Shown: positions 44,864 to 57,959, counted from the stretch's first letter. The stretch: 64,000 nucleotides of DNA from Rotaria sp. Silwood1 (GCA_905250075.1 CAJNOP010000279.1:62001-126000), one strand, 5' to 3'. The notes: generated by a model not told the origin, from the letters alone. Program-made: numbers and translations.

Positions 44864-46646
44864 ACAACCAAAGACACATACATATATTATTTGTTGTATC
44901 AAGTATTCATTTACATGTATCTTCTATATTTTCTTTCTTAATCTTATTCCTAGTCAAGATTTTACTTTCCCTTATTTATTATTTACTCATGTTTTGATCT
45001 CTTAACTGTGTGCTCTAAGCGGCGCTTCGTTTTGTTTTTTTTATGTTATTCAAATAATTAAATGATAAATGACGAAGAGCTAATAATATGGTTATTGAAA
45101 TTTAACCTTGAAACGACCAACTTAAAAACTACCCCTTATTGACCACCTGGGTCTGTACCGACCCCAGGTGGTCGTGTCAGGGTTAAAAATTCATTGTATT
45201 TTGACATCTTTACATAGGTAGGTGTCCTGTTAATATGTTACGCTTGCTCTATGCAATCCTATTTGACATAGTCTTCTGTAGGCGTAGTTTTAGATTGATT
45301 TATGCTTTTTGTCAGTGAATTGGATCTATTAGAAAAAAGTCAATAATTTTGATATTCGATCATCTCAGAATAGGATATATATTAAAAATTGAAACATTTG
45401 TATGTTGTTGATGTCAGTTAGATGTTTGTCTTTTCACATTAATTTTATCAATATAATTGGTTACATTTTGAGAACTTGCTTCTTTTGCTTTTAACTGTTG
45501 CTTATATTAAATTCTTTTACAGAATGGTTAAGAATTCTATATAAAACAAAATCGATTATAGAAAATGAGATCAATGTTCAACAATATTCTTTTTAGATCT
45601 CTCTCTCTCTCTCTCTTTTTTTTTTGTTACAACTTCACACTATGAAACATTGTTTTATTTTCTCGTTATTGTTTATCGGATGATCGTATATGGGACATTA
45701 ACTGAATTGTATTTTATTTTAAGCATTGAGAAATGAATTATCTTTCAAACAAAACAAAAAAAAGTATAGAATGAAGATCCACAGAGAATTTTGGGATGCC
45801 AAATAAGCTATTTTTGACCGTTGTTTGGGGCATATCTCCCTCAAACGTCATATTATAGGGCTGAAAATTTTATCATAGCCTCTCCACTACAGCCCCAACG
45901 TATTCTGAAAATCTCATGCGATTTGCATGTACCGAACCCGAGATCGATTTTTGAGGGGAGGGGGAGGGCGCCTTAAAGAGAATAACAAACTAGTGAGAGA
46001 GAGGAGGAAGCGTATAGGTGCCACTTCTTTTGAGGATTGATAGATATTTCGAAATATCATAGTTGTATATTTTTAATTATGTTATTTCAACGAAAATAAA
46101 TTATCAGATAAGGGAGAAATAGATGTAAAGAATACGGATATCGGATTTTGATTCAATATACTTCCTAAATAGCTTTTTCAAAATGAATATGTCAATGACT
46201 TTTCTCACATGTTTCATATGAGACGTGATTGCCAACAAAATATTGTAAACAAAAGACCTTATTCAGGCTGTTCACTTAAGAAACAACCGATATAATTAAA
46301 GTTTTCTAAATTGCAAATGACTAATTTGTACACCACATTATATCGATCAAATCTCTCGATTAGCTTGGTCAATAAATTAAAAGGACGAGTAAATATGTAG
46401 AAATCTTTTCAAATATCAATGAAACTTGAAAAGCTTCATAGACATAAACAATTTAATGATTATGATTGACATACATACTGATTATGTAAATAGACGCACA
46501 CGAATAAAACTCTAGTTGTCGACTTGTAGCTAATCGAAATGTCCTTAGAATATTTTACATGTACGTAGTTGAATACAATAATGATTCAAGAAAATGATCA
46601 AATGTAACAATTATTTTTGAACATTTTATTTTGGAAGCATCCCAGA
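44864..46646. other. no gene; short repeats
   Basis: Holds the TTAA-flanked element at 45106-45182, a (CT)n run at about 45599-45615, and a stretch around 45835-46010 with a moderately GC-rich core (CATAGCCTCTCCACTACAGC). The reverse complement of that core also occurs near 38165-38190, so it is a dispersed repeat. Confidence 0.5.
45106..45182. mobile_element. 77-bp TTAA-flanked (piggyBac-type) MITE
   Basis: Begins CCTTGAAACGACC and ends GGTCGTGTCAGGG, near-perfect inverted repeats, with TTAA immediately outside on both sides (45102-45105, 45183-45186). The middle holds a hairpin, GACCACCTGGG against CCCAGGTGGTC. TTAA duplication and CCYTG ends are typical of piggyBac-type elements. Confidence 0.8.
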
Positions 46647-46807
46647 CACGCACGTACCGAAGGGGGGAGCATGAGCCCGCTCCCCCCTCCCCCCCTCAGA
46701 AATGAAAACGCCTGGAGGAGGGTACAGGCAGAATTTTTTTGCGCAGCGAAGTTTTTCTTTTTCACATTGTGCCCGCCCCCCACAGAAAATTTCTCGGTAC
46801 GTGCCTG
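46647..46807. mobile_element. 161-bp hAT-like MITE with 8-bp target duplication
   Basis: Starts CACGCACGTACCGA and ends TCGGTACGTGCCTG, a 14-base inverted repeat with one or two mismatches. ATCCCAGA is present exactly at 46639-46646 and 46808-46815. The interior is C- and G-rich (CCCCCCTCCCCCCC). It lies just downstream of the minus-strand F-box gene. Confidence 0.9.
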
Positions 46808-46966
46808 ATCCCAGACAATGTATCACGTTTACCTGAATATTCATCTAACCTTCGAAATCATACAACAATCAGAAATAAGCTTTGTTACTTCAAATAAAAA
46901 TAACTTAAAAAACACATATTCATTTCAACTTTATTTACACAAAACAAAATCTATATACATATAAAA

Positions 46967-49900
46967 TTATGATAATCTACTTTCTACAGATTCTACATTT
47001 CTGCTAGCTATAACCTTATGTTCATCGATAGTATTAAAACCAAATGCTTCACGACGTTTATTAATAATATAATTATGTGAAAAGGAATGATCGAGTAATG
47101 AAACTTGAATATAATAAATTTTAAGATAAGACAAGTTTTTTAGATGACTAAGTAATATATCAATAGTAGATACACAATTATCGAATGAAAACACTTGAAG
47201 TTCAATATCAGTAAGTGATGGAAAACGTTGGACGAGTTTTGATACAAAATTTGAAGGAACATAACGCTTTCCTTGTATTGATTTGAGTATTTTAATTTGT
47301 TGGAAAATTGAAATAAGAAATTAATTATCGATGAATTCTGATAAAACCAAATATAAAGGACTAATTGTAAGATTAATCACATTTGGACATGCTCTAAAAC
47401 AGAAAAATAAAATATACTCAATATATTTATATTTATTGATAGTGATTATTATTCTATAGAATTCAATATCATCTCTCTGACATAAAATGAAATTATTCAT
47501 TGAGAAAAAAAAATATTAGAATTATCAAAAATAACTCATAGATTTAGAAATCATAAAAATCACTTAATTTGATTATCTATAAAAGATTGTTAGAAAAATG
47601 AAAAATGAAGAATCAAATGTTTTTTTCTATCAACATCAAGTATACTTACTGTAGAATAAATTGAATATCTTTCCATCCAGATGTATCAGAATATGATTGA
47701 AAGCCAATTTGATTTACATTGAGTAAATGAACAACATGTGAAAGATAGGTAACACATTGCTGTGAATCATCATTGTCATTTGATTGAACAGAGTTCACTA
47801 AAAAAAGATAATGAATAAAAATGACGGGAAGAATAATTAAAAGAAATATGTATTCTTCTTACCAATATTCAATGAATTGTTCGACGATGATGAAGATATT
47901 ATTGGCACATATATGACGAGACACTTGATATGTTGAAATAAAGGAAAAGAACAAGTAATTCTTGGTGTTATCTTTTCCATGTCCAATTCTAAATATTTTG
48001 TGTCTGAATAATAAAGATAATGATCATTTGTTGTTGTTTTTGTTGATCGTGTCTCAAATGATGCATAATTCATCAATGGAATACTTGTACTTAGATTTCT
48101 TTTGTATTTGTGATAAGCAAATGTGCGTAACATAACAATCTCTACTACAAGAAAAAAAACTGTATGATGAAAAAATTTGGTTTCACAATAAACAGATTCT
48201 CATAGGCTAAAGTTTGAGTCTCTTCATTGTCAAATAATTGATTGTCTGTGCATGGCTTTTGATATTGTATGAATATTCCTTTCCTCGTCCTACCAAAGTC
48301 GATATTTGTGATAGAAAAGTATTTTAAGGTAGATAGATGACTGTGAAGCCTGAAACACGGAAATTTCATAGTCAACCTGATAGTTGGTTGATCCATTATT
48401 TTTATGATAGATTTTGAATATTTTTTTTCTCCTTTATCATAAAGAAAAGCAATTCTTTTGAGCTCGGAATCGTACCATAGCCTCAACCTGATGAAGTTGT
48501 TTTCATCTTCTGAATACTTTTTTATTTCTGTACATTGCCTGTAATAAGAGAAAAACAGCATATAGACTGAAATTCATCTTCTGATTGCATTTCTATTTGA
48601 CGTCGAGTTTTCCGAGATAGTGGGTCTCGAAAATCGTTTATTTAGATCCAAATTTTGTCAAAAGAAATATTTTCTTGCAGATCGATAGAGAACTATTCAA
48701 AGTTATCTATTTATGGAATAATAGAAGTCAAAAAGATTTTGACTGTCACGCCCGAAACATCGAAGCATCGGAGTTAGTTCTAACGTATAGAAACACTTGC
48801 ATAAATGTCATTAAAATAAAATATAATCAATGGCAGCGATAGACACTATTTCTCATTTCCTCCAAACAACTCTCAGTAAACGTTGGTTAGTGTTTTTATT
48901 CTTTCTTTCCGATTTAAAGCAATTTAACTTACGTGACATATTGGAAGTAGGTACCCATCGATCAATAATCATCTGCCATTTGGGATACTTTTTAACAAAA
49001 TATTGAAATGAATTTACGACCATGTCTATATCTAATTTTGGATAACTTTTCACAATTGAGATATGAAAATCAAATCTAGACAAAAATGGAACATGCATTT
49101 CTAACATCTGTTGCCATACATAACCATTGACTAAATCATCAACAACTGGTAAGGCTACTGTTCGTGTCCCATGAAGGAATTTAAATCGAATAAGATTAGG
49201 CATACAACGTAAGATATAAGCGATTGAACGAATGTCACATATAACAAATGTTGATAAACCGAAAGTTGTCACTTGTGGTGATATATGAAGATCATTTTCA
49301 TTAATAAATGGATCGTAAATTGAAACACTAAAAGAAAAAATTATATTTTCAATCTTATTTTATACAGAATATTCGTCGGATATTTTCGCTGTAACTTACT
49401 TTAAATTATTATTTTCAGATACAATTTGATGGTTTATTATGACTTGTAGATACCGTATTCTATGGCAAACACGAAGAATTGGCAAAATTGAATATACTGA
49501 AACTGTATTCAGTGAGCCAGACGACATTAACAAATCAAGTGATATAAGATTCGAAGCAATTGAAGTATAAGTTGATATGTCTAAGTAATCATAATTATAA
49601 CGAAGCATAACTGAACGAAAAGATGATTTGTGCATCAATATAGTTCGAGTTATATCACATATGTATTTTTCATTGATATTTTGATAAATTGGTTGGGCGA
49701 TAACAAATGTAACAAGTCTATTCAAACTTTTAACTTGTTTAATAACATTATCAAGTAGAGTTAATGAATTAATCGACATAAATATACATGATTGAAGATT
49801 AATAAAATGATGTCGTTTAAATAGTAAACTAATAATAGGTGCACGATCACGAATTGTATCATCAACTTTTAATGAGATGACTTGATGAGCATGAAAAGTA

Positions 49901-50100
49901 AGATGAAAAGAAAGAAATTGTATTTCTCGATCATAATGACTGTTTAAGATGATAACATGAAGTAAAATTGATTTTAGAATAGACAAAATTCGTTTATTCA
50001 ATGAAGCAAAAGCAGTAAAAATATCAAGTGCATGTAAATAATCAAATATTTCGAAGAAAATTTCATTTGATAAATCTTCTAAATGGGTATGTGTATCCAT
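46967..50100 (-). CDS. F-box protein with leucine-rich-type C-terminus; 3' part damaged
   Basis: Exon 1 49400-50100 begins MDTHTHLEDLSNEIFFEIFD, a clear F-box (LPxEIxxxIFxYL form), which recruits the protein to SKP1 in an SCF ubiquitin ligase. Exons 2 (48933-49327) and 3 (48145-48566) continue in frame to a TAG and give 505 residues of Leu/Ile-rich, LRR-like sequence without crisp repeats. Matching downstream exons exist (about 47863-48140, 47650-47797, 46967-47393; FPSLTDIELQVFSFDNC) but I could not join exon 3 to them in phase. The last exon also has a TAA at 47321-47323 where the plus-strand copy has CAA. Either the protein ends at exon 3 or this copy is also decaying. I chose the ATG at 50100 since no better ATG lies upstream. 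F-box genes of this kind are numerous in bdelloids. Confidence 0.7.
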
Positions 50101-53100
50101 TTGTATAGATGACAAGAATAAAAGATAGTAATAGTCACGTTGTTCAGTTTATTCTGTGTAAAGAATTATCAAATGATAAAGAAATCGATAGATAATATGT
50201 TATATAATCTACAATAAGCAGTCTATGAGCAATATTGATGGGAAGATAAATTGAAAAATGAAGTTGACCGTCGATTTATCTTTATATGCGAAACAAAGAA
50301 TTCTTCTACACGACACACACACACACTCTATTCGTTGATCGCTTTGATCATACACTAATTGGTTTGATCTCAGGAGGTAAAACACTGAGTGTGCATGAGG
50401 GTGTATGTGTATCCTGTAGAACTACCCATCAGTTGCACATATGAATCATTTAAAGATGATAAATAGGTACAGTTTAACATTGACGGTTTGACCGTTGGAA
50501 TGGCAATATTTGAAAAGAGTTAAATAAAATGTTTTCTAAATTTATTTCATTTGTGATTTTATAATGGATATTAACTTATGTAGTTAAGCTAATACAAGAA
50601 AAAGTAGTGTCAAACATATAGCTTCGGTATATAGCGAATAATGGAGAGTTTTTTAATAATAATGTATCTACTCTTTTAATGGTGATTTTTCTCGAATATT
50701 TTTATCCTGTACGTGTAAAAAAATCGACTTACAGATTTGTTTCTTTCAAGATGAGCAACAAACATTTGTTTGCCGGACAGACTCTAGAGTCAATACTTCA
50801 ACAATCGATGTGAATATATTTTACTAGAAATTTAGCATCTATGTTGAGCTTAATGATAGCAAAAATAGTCGAACATTAGAAAGCAACGAACGTGAGAAAA
50901 TATTTGTTACATATAGATAACAAACATCTGATTCATTTTCAGTGATCGGCGGCTTTGAATATTCGCTTTTGAATAAATATCGTAGTTGATAAGTGTCAAT
51001 TTTTTTCTGCTTCATAAGTTGTTTCTTGCTATTTTCTCTGAATTATTTTATCCAAAACTTGCGCGAGAAAGAGTTTATCCAAAGCAAATATTCCACCGAA
51101 TAACTGTCGTAGATTCGTCAATGCATATTGTTAAAAATGGCATTCTTACTTGGACATATTCAAGCGCCTGGAATTAATAATATTTAGATTTTCATGTATT
51201 CTGCGGGAATCTTCAGCAGATTCTGCATCTCCGGTTGATGACGTTATGCAAATAGGGAAAAAGGCATTTTAATGTTCTTAATGATTTTCTCCGTGTCGAC
51301 TTGGTACTCTTATTTGAAGAATGAATAAAAACAGAAAGACGAAACCAATCTTGATTCGATGGCTTCTTGCTTGCCGACTTTGTCTAACACATTTACGTAT
51401 ATCTATTTTTCTGCTTCTTGCAACTAAATCTGCTCATCATCTTGTTCTTCGTTTTCATCAATTGTTTCTTAATCATGATCACTGAGACTAGCTTGAAGTA
51501 TTTCAGTACCTTAAAAATATGATATTGAATTTATTTCTGCATAATCAAGTGGAACAAGATCACGTCATTAAAGTTCAGTTGGTTTTTCTTAATTTTTTCT
51601 TTCTAATAAAAATAGATTTTTCTCACGAAATAATTAATTTAATGAACGAGCTGAAGCTGAAACAAATTTATCATGATACGATTTCTATTTTGAAAGATCA
51701 TGCAATCATTTTTCATTCATTGCTCAATAACATTTCGCACAAATTTAACAATTCTATTATAAAATTATTTGCAACTGTTTTACAAATACTTTACAGAATA
51801 TCAGGTAGAATAAGTTCAGTTAATGTTTGTGCAACATATAAAAGTATTTTAGTAAATTGACGTTGATGTGGCTGAAAATATTGTTGTAAATATGGATAAA
51901 AATCTATGCTGAAGATTATTTGAATGTAAGAGAAGATCTTGATGACATAATTTTAAGCTTCTAGTACGAACATGTATGCATTTTGACAATGAAGATCTGG
52001 TACTCTTCTATAAATTTAAAGTATGGTGAAGGTTGTGAAACTAGATACAAGAATATTAAGTCGATGAAGCTCAGAAAACAAACACAAATAGACAAGTGTC
52101 ACCAACGATAAATGAGAAATAAAATTTCAGATATTTGACTGTTACTATAGACTCGTACCTTTTCCGTTGCATTCTTATTTATCAATGCTTGTGAATGAGC
52201 GGGTAAGTAGCTATAGTTATTTGATCTGATTTAAATAATTTCAGAGCGGATAGTTATTGAAACTATACTATAAAAGCATACTCTACATATAACTGAAAAA
52301 ACGAGAAAAATAAAGACTATAATTTATCAACTTTTGATTAAACTTCGTGACTGGTCCACAGTGGGCAGTTTTTCACAGGCACGTGGACATTTTATTTTAA
52401 AACACTCCAATATATTCAAAAGTACTTTTCTTATAGGTTTTCGCATGTGCTCTTTTCAATAGAGTAGTTTGCAGAACTCAGAAGTACTTTTAAGTTGGTT
52501 TTCTAAAAATCATCGGTTTTCCAGAGATCAAAATGGTCGTTTAAATATCTAGTTCCGATTTGAACATCATTTCTTATACATTTTTGAGTACGCTGATTTT
52601 GAATCTGGTAATAAAAAGGTTTTACAGAACCTTCAAGAAAGTTTTCTTGAAATCCAGGTCTTTGGAAACTACTTTTAATAGAATACTTAAATTGAAGCGT
52701 TTTCTATGTTTTAGCAAATGCTAACAAGAGCTCAGACTAGAAAAGCACGTCGTCGTATAGTATATAGTGCCCATCACCACCGCTTGACTTTTTTTTTAAT
52801 GCAGCTGGTCAAGTCATTAGACTTCTCTTACAACTTGTAGACCGGTACTTCAAGGTCATTTTTCGTGGATATTTGCCATGTATACGTAAAAAGAATCAAA
52901 GTTGATGCTAAAACTAAAATTAATGAAAAAAAAACTGATAAAAATAAAATAAAATGCAGAATAATTAACTATCTGCAAGCATACTATAAAAAAGGCTATC
53001 GTCTTCATTGTTACATGTCAAAACTGTTTTGTCTTTTCTTTTTGTTTTTGCACAAGAATGTTGTACAATATAATTTATGACAGGATCGCTTCTTAAAAAC

Positions 53101-54008
53101 AATCGATTGAAGATATCTGTAAGATTTTTTATGTGTCCACATTTTCCAAAGATCCAAGATCTTACCATTGTTTCTGACTGTATCACAACCGAACATCATT
53201 AGCCTAGTTAATAATCTTTGTAGATTTGTAGTTTCACGTCATTGCGGACGAAACATTGAAAATTGGTACTTTCACGTATGACTGGATTTTGTTGAGAAGT
53301 GATCTCGTCTTGAAGTCGTTGAAAGGTACATCATTCAATGCAGTTTCTCGTATTGATTCTGAATATTTGATTAGTTTTGTCTGAAAGTACTGCTAACCCC
53401 CAAAAATTAAAGAATAACCTGGAGAACCGGAGTTTTTTATAAAACCTCTAACCCAGTCCAGGAGCATTTACGCATCTTTACGCTAAGTGAGTAGATGTGT
53501 CAAACAGATTTATACATTATGTGAAAATTTCGCGCGTTTGGAAGCTGTGCTAAAGTGTGCGCACTGACTACACTGAACATGTCTTTTTTGGAAAAATCGC
53601 GGTTGAGAAACAATGCATGGTTTTTCTAACGGAAAGACTGTTAGAGCAAGAGCTCTACTTTCAGAATCTGCATGATTTATTCTTTAAATCATTCTAATTT
53701 CTTTGAAACAAAACACTTTTCTCTAAGATGACAGAAATCAGGGCATTTTTTGGATCTAAGCTTTTTCGATGTTCTAAAGAGTTAAAATAAAAAAAAAAGG
53801 GTTTCAAAAAATCGGCAATTGGTTAAAGTATATTGGACATTATTCAAATCGCGAAAAATATCACTTTCATTTTTTCACCAAATGTTCATGTTGTTGCCCA
53901 CTGTGCATTGTTCGATTCGTATCTTATCGTTAGTGCACGAATACAGAAAAGATCTTGAATAAATGACATGGAATTTTTTTGTTTATTTCTTATTTCAGAC
54001 ATTCATCG
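50101..54008. other. 3.9 kb without a supported gene
   Basis: Contains a (CA)n run at 50313-50326 and a possible old transposon (52357-53912). The longest ORF (51519-51860, plus) is Ile/Leu/Phe-rich with no recognisable motif. The acceptor just before 54009 suggests that the promoter or an untranslated exon of the next gene lies in this interval. Confidence 0.45.
52357..53912. mobile_element. possible old DNA transposon
   Basis: CACAGTGGGCA at about 52357 and its reverse complement TGCCCACTGTG at about 53902 face each other 1.55 kb apart. No transposase ORF and no target duplication were found, so this may be chance or a decayed element. Confidence 0.3.
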
Positions 54009-54317
54009 ATGTCAACTACTTTATCACCAAATCGTCAAGTGGCACAATCATTACGAAATATTATTGAAAATGATCGAATAGATAATAATGAATTATTAAT
54101 AAACTTTCTTGAAATAATACAAGAATTTTTGAACAATTTTGACGATTGTTGCTCAAAATTAGAACAACAAGATTACATTAATAAATGTGAAAAACATATT
54201 GTAGCAGTAACTCAACAGCATGCATTATCAGCAGTTAGCATGAATACAATTCGTACGGAAATCAATCAATCATTCGAACAAATAGAAAAAACACGTGGAA
54301 TCAATGAAACCGATTGA
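54009..54317 (+). CDS. helical protein ORF 1, 102 aa (possibly 5' part of a frameshifted gene)
   Basis: ATG at 54009 lies a few bases after a TTATTTCAG acceptor. The product is acidic and helical (QSLRNIIENDRIDNNELL, QEFLNNFDDCCSKLEQQD) and ends EKTRGINETD. Its stop overlaps the ATG of the next ORF by 14 bases in another frame. Both have the same codon character and coiled-coil composition, so they may be one gene split by a one-base change or a two-cistron unit. No family recognised. Confidence 0.5.
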   Translation: MSTTLSPNRQVAQSLRNIIENDRIDNNELLINFLEIIQEFLNNFDDCCSKLEQQDYINKCEKHIVAVTQQHALSAVSMNTIRTEINQSFEQIEKTRGINETD

Positions 54318-54912
54318 ATTAAAAGATCTTGATGTATTAATTACTGCTCTTGCTGATCTGAAGCAATCAATCGACAAAAGCTTTTCACGCTTGATCAGTG
54401 AATTACACAATATGAAAAGAAATATGAATGATTTGGCAAACAAAGTTAGCAAGCTGGAAGTAGAATCCGAAGCAGTAAAAACAATGAATTTTATCTCTGA
54501 TCTATTCAAACCTGTCGTTTCGAAATTACAATTGTTGCTGTTGGAGAAAAATTTATCAATGACGACACTCACAAAATCACGATTAGAACAAGTTAAACAA
54601 GTTTTTATTCAACGTAACAAGGAAAAGCATGATGATGAAGAATTACGTTTTATTGCAGAAATTATTGAAAAAGTTAGTGATGAATATCACTTAGAATCAC
54701 TAGTTACCATTGATTATTTAATAAAAAAGAAGAATCGAAATGAAATGATGCATTATTCACGAAAGATCAAGAAATATGCATTATCAAGCAGTTCTGGTGA
54801 TTGGAACTTGGTCGAATTTTTATCAAACCAACCAGAATTAGAAAATCATTTATTCATAAGCGAAGTAAATGCATTGAACGGTCCTTTTTTTTTTGCTTGT
54901 GTCAACGATTGA
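54304..54912 (+). CDS. coiled-coil protein ORF 2, 202 aa
   Basis: Starts MKPIELKDLDVLITALADLK and continues as amphipathic helix (SKLEVESEAVKTMNFI, FIAEIIEKVSDEYHLESL), with a C-terminal part containing SSSSGDWNLVEFLSNQPELE. No signal peptide or membrane segment. It overlaps ORF 1 in a +1 frame relative to it. The function is unknown and there is no domain I can name. Confidence 0.5.
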   Translation: MKPIELKDLDVLITALADLKQSIDKSFSRLISELHNMKRNMNDLANKVSKLEVESEAVKTMNFISDLFKPVVSKLQLLLLEKNLSMTTLTKSRLEQVKQVFIQRNKEKHDDEELRFIAEIIEKVSDEYHLESLVTIDYLIKKKNRNEMMHYSRKIKKYALSSSSGDWNLVEFLSNQPELENHLFISEVNALNGPFFFACVND

Positions 54913-55191
54913 TTGTGCCATCTGAAAATTGATGATGAGATGATTTTTTTTTAACAATAAAAAACTGACAAACGATATTTGTTTATCTAGATTTTTTTTT
55001 GGCTGAAAATTGATTTGATTTCTTCTTTCAAACATTTTTCATATGAACGTGACTGCTGAAAAGTTATGGTCCATAACAAAACTAAATAGAAAGTAAATGA
55101 CACATCAAACAAGAGATCAAATATGGAACAGAAAAGTGTAACTACTCTATCATGATTTAAGAGACATTGAATATTCATCCCAAACTTTCTT

Positions 55192-55803
55192 CTAACGAGA
55201 GAAACCCGCTAACTAATTAAGAGCTTTTGGGCTCATATCCTAGCCATAAGTAGGACGTGATGGGACTAGAGGAATCCCAAAAGAATTTGCTTTCATGGAC
55301 CTATTTGCTTGAGATACGAACGTTCCAAGTTTAGGACCAGAAGCGTAGATAAACTATTTCTAGTGGATGAATTACAATATTGTCATATTTCTATAGAAAG
55401 CTCTTTTTATCCTTCCTGTATACTTGTTCTGATGTAGACTGTGACTTCGAATGAAGCCCATAAAATACATCAGTCAGATGACAATGAAAGACTAAGCACT
55501 AATCAGAAGGCATGCAACTGAAACAGCAGTTATAAATAATTGATGAACGTATGTGATGGTTTATGAAGCATATATTTCAAACAATTTTATTATATCAAAA
55601 TAATAATACTTGATATCTCTTTTCTATAGAAGTTATCTCATCAAATTACCACAACAACATGATTTTTACAACAGCTCGACATTGTACATAAATGCTACAA
55701 TGTTGTAATTCAAGCACGAGAGGCAGTTTATCTACGCAGCCATACTTATGAGCAGGATATGAGCCCAAAAGCTTTTAATCGGTTGGTGGGGTTCCCTCGT
55801 TAG
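55192..55803. mobile_element. 612-bp foldback element
   Basis: The left arm CTAACGAGAGAAACCC...GAGCTTTTGGGCTCATATCCT (55192-55340) and the right arm (55681-55803; reverse complement CTAACGAGGGAACCCC...AAGCTTTTGGGCTCATATCCT) are inverted repeats with GCGTAGATAAACT further in. No ORF. A single related end occurs at 37237-37387. It lies between ORF 2 and the aldo-keto reductase gene. Confidence 0.75.
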
Positions 55804-56142
55804 TCACTTGATAATCTTTATCGGAAAAAAGTGAAATACCTATATTGTGTTAGTTCGTCTCATCAATCACACTCGAGATAGTATTTCAAGGATACAAGTA
55901 AAGTAAGTTGTGAAAATGTCAAGTCGTTGTTTTTACTGTGCTTATCATGTATATATTTTCTTTCTTACCTTTTCTTTGTCACGTCGGTGTGTATAGAGAC
56001 AATTCACTTTTTATTTTATCACTCGACACGGAGAACATATTAAAAAACAGAACACCTGTGTTTTATATTATTTGCACAGAGAACAAAATATTTCGACTTT
56101 TAAATTCAAGCAGCAAGTATTTTTCATACGTTAAAGTGAAAA

Positions 56143-57232
56143 ATGGCGAAAATACCAACTCGTCAATTGGGAAAAATCGGTCCTCAAGTGTCAGCTATTG
56201 GTTTTGGAGCAATGGTTTCAGCAAAAGGCTATGGAACTCCCGAAACAGACGAAGAACGGTTCAAAGTTTATGATCGTGCAATTGAACTTGGCAGTAATTT
56301 TTTTGATACGGCCGATGTCTATGGTGATAGTGAAGACTTACTGGGAAGATATTTCAAGAAATATCCACGTCAACGTGAAAAGGTCAGCAAAATAATCATA
56401 ATATATAGATCATTCTGATGTAAAATATTCTAATCTCAAGGTATTTCTTGGCACAAAATTTGCACTTGTGATGTCTCCTGAATTCAAACCTTTCTTAGTT
56501 CGTGGTGATGCTAAATATGTTCATGAAGCCTGTGAAAAAAGTTTAAAACGTCTCGGTCTCGACTCAATCGATCTTTATTATGCACATTGTATTGATAAAA
56601 CTGTGCCAATTGAAGAAACTGTCGGTGCTATGAAAGAACTTATTGATGCTGGCAAAGTTAAATATCTTGGTTTATCTAATTGCTCAAGCGATACACTTCG
56701 ACGAGCACATGCTGTTCATCGAATTGCATGTGTACAAATCGAATATTCACCATTTGGTCTCGATATTGAACGAGAAGAAATTAGCCTTTTGAAAACATGT
56801 CGAGAACTGGGTGTGGCTATTGTCTGTTATTCACCTTTAGGTCGAGGAATGCTTACAGGACAACTTAAAAGTTTAGATGATCTTGAAGAAAACGATTTTC
56901 GAAGACGTCTACCACGTTTTTTCAAGGAAAATTTTTCAAAAAATCTTCAATTAGTTGACACATTAACGGCATTAAGTAAGAAGAAAGGTTGTACTCCAGG
57001 TCAATTAACATTAGCATGGATACTTGCCCAAGGTGATGATTTCATTCCAATACCAAGTACAACGAAAATAAAACATTTAGAAGAAAATCTTGCTGCAGTT
57101 CAAATCAAATTCAATGAAGAAGAAGTACATGAAATTCGTCAAGCTTGTGAAAAAGCCGATATAGCTGGTGGATGTTGTCCGGAGAATATGTCTACCATTC
57201 TATTTGCTGATTCAGCTCCAAAGAAAAACTAA
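56143..57232 (+). CDS. aldo-keto reductase, 343 aa
   Basis: Exons 56143-56382 and 56441-57232. A complete TIM-barrel AKR: RQLGKIGPQVSAIGFGAM at the start and the catalytic tetrad Asp55 and Tyr60 (FFDTADVYG), Lys86 (FLGTKF) and His129 (LYYAHCID). Then VKYLGLSNC, QIEYSPFG, CYSPLGRGMLTG, and the NADP-binding IPIPSTTKIKHLEENLAA. The form is closest to the AKR13 type group common in plants, fungi and bacteria (auxin-induced/pyridoxal-reductase-like). It should reduce small aldehydes or ketones with NADPH, for instance in detoxification. The single 58-base intron and the codon use match the neighbours, so if it was acquired by transfer it is fully adapted. Confidence 0.93.
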
Positions 57233-57959
57233 TTAGATTATGATAATCACATAGATCGAAGTGAAATTTTAATAAACAGTGCATTTTTTAGATATTCTAT
57301 AGAGAGATCGATGCACTTTGGATCCATCGAAATAAAATAGGTTTCAACTTCTTCATCTTATTTCAAATACTGTCATATAAAATCCTGTCTTCACAACAGA
57401 ATATCCGTCGCATAAGAAAACTCCTCTGACGAAGGAATTCTTTGGAAATTATAGAAGACCCTCCCTCACAACTATACTTTATTAAGAAATGATAACTGTG
57501 AGCAATATATTCAATCAAAAATCTGCCTAGTTATCACAACTCTGAGATTAAACTTCCAATAGTTTCAGCATTTTTTAAAATCTTCTAAACTAGAGCGGCT
57601 TATTAGGAAGTCTTTCAATTTATTATTATTTTAAGAGGAGGAATCTAATAGAAGACTTCTCTGAAATATTTATTCACTTAAACAAAATAGAATCCTCTAA
57701 CTCTTCTACTATAGGAGAAACGATTATTATGGAAATCTATGTCTCTTTAGTTAAGATTTATTTCTACTTTATTTATGATAATAACAGAAAAATCTTGAGG
57801 ATGGATGGGTGAGGGTGATCTATTCGATATGTCTTCTTAAATACTAATCGGATTATTGATGTCTAAGTTCAATAGTTTCAATTTGATTTTTTTAAAGTTT
57901 CTGTTGAAAATTCCATTTGTTATTTTATTTAGATCAGTTTCAGATTTTGATATATGAGA

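Noticed and set aside
46598-46844. ORFs over the hAT element
   Set aside because: They are translations of C/G runs within a MITE, open on both strands.
51519-51860. 113-codon plus ORF
   Set aside because: Hydrophobic AT-rich translation without domain, start context or splice support.
55938-56273. 111-codon plus ORF overlapping the aldo-keto reductase start
   Set aside because: It is in another frame from the clear AKR N-terminus and is a shadow of it.
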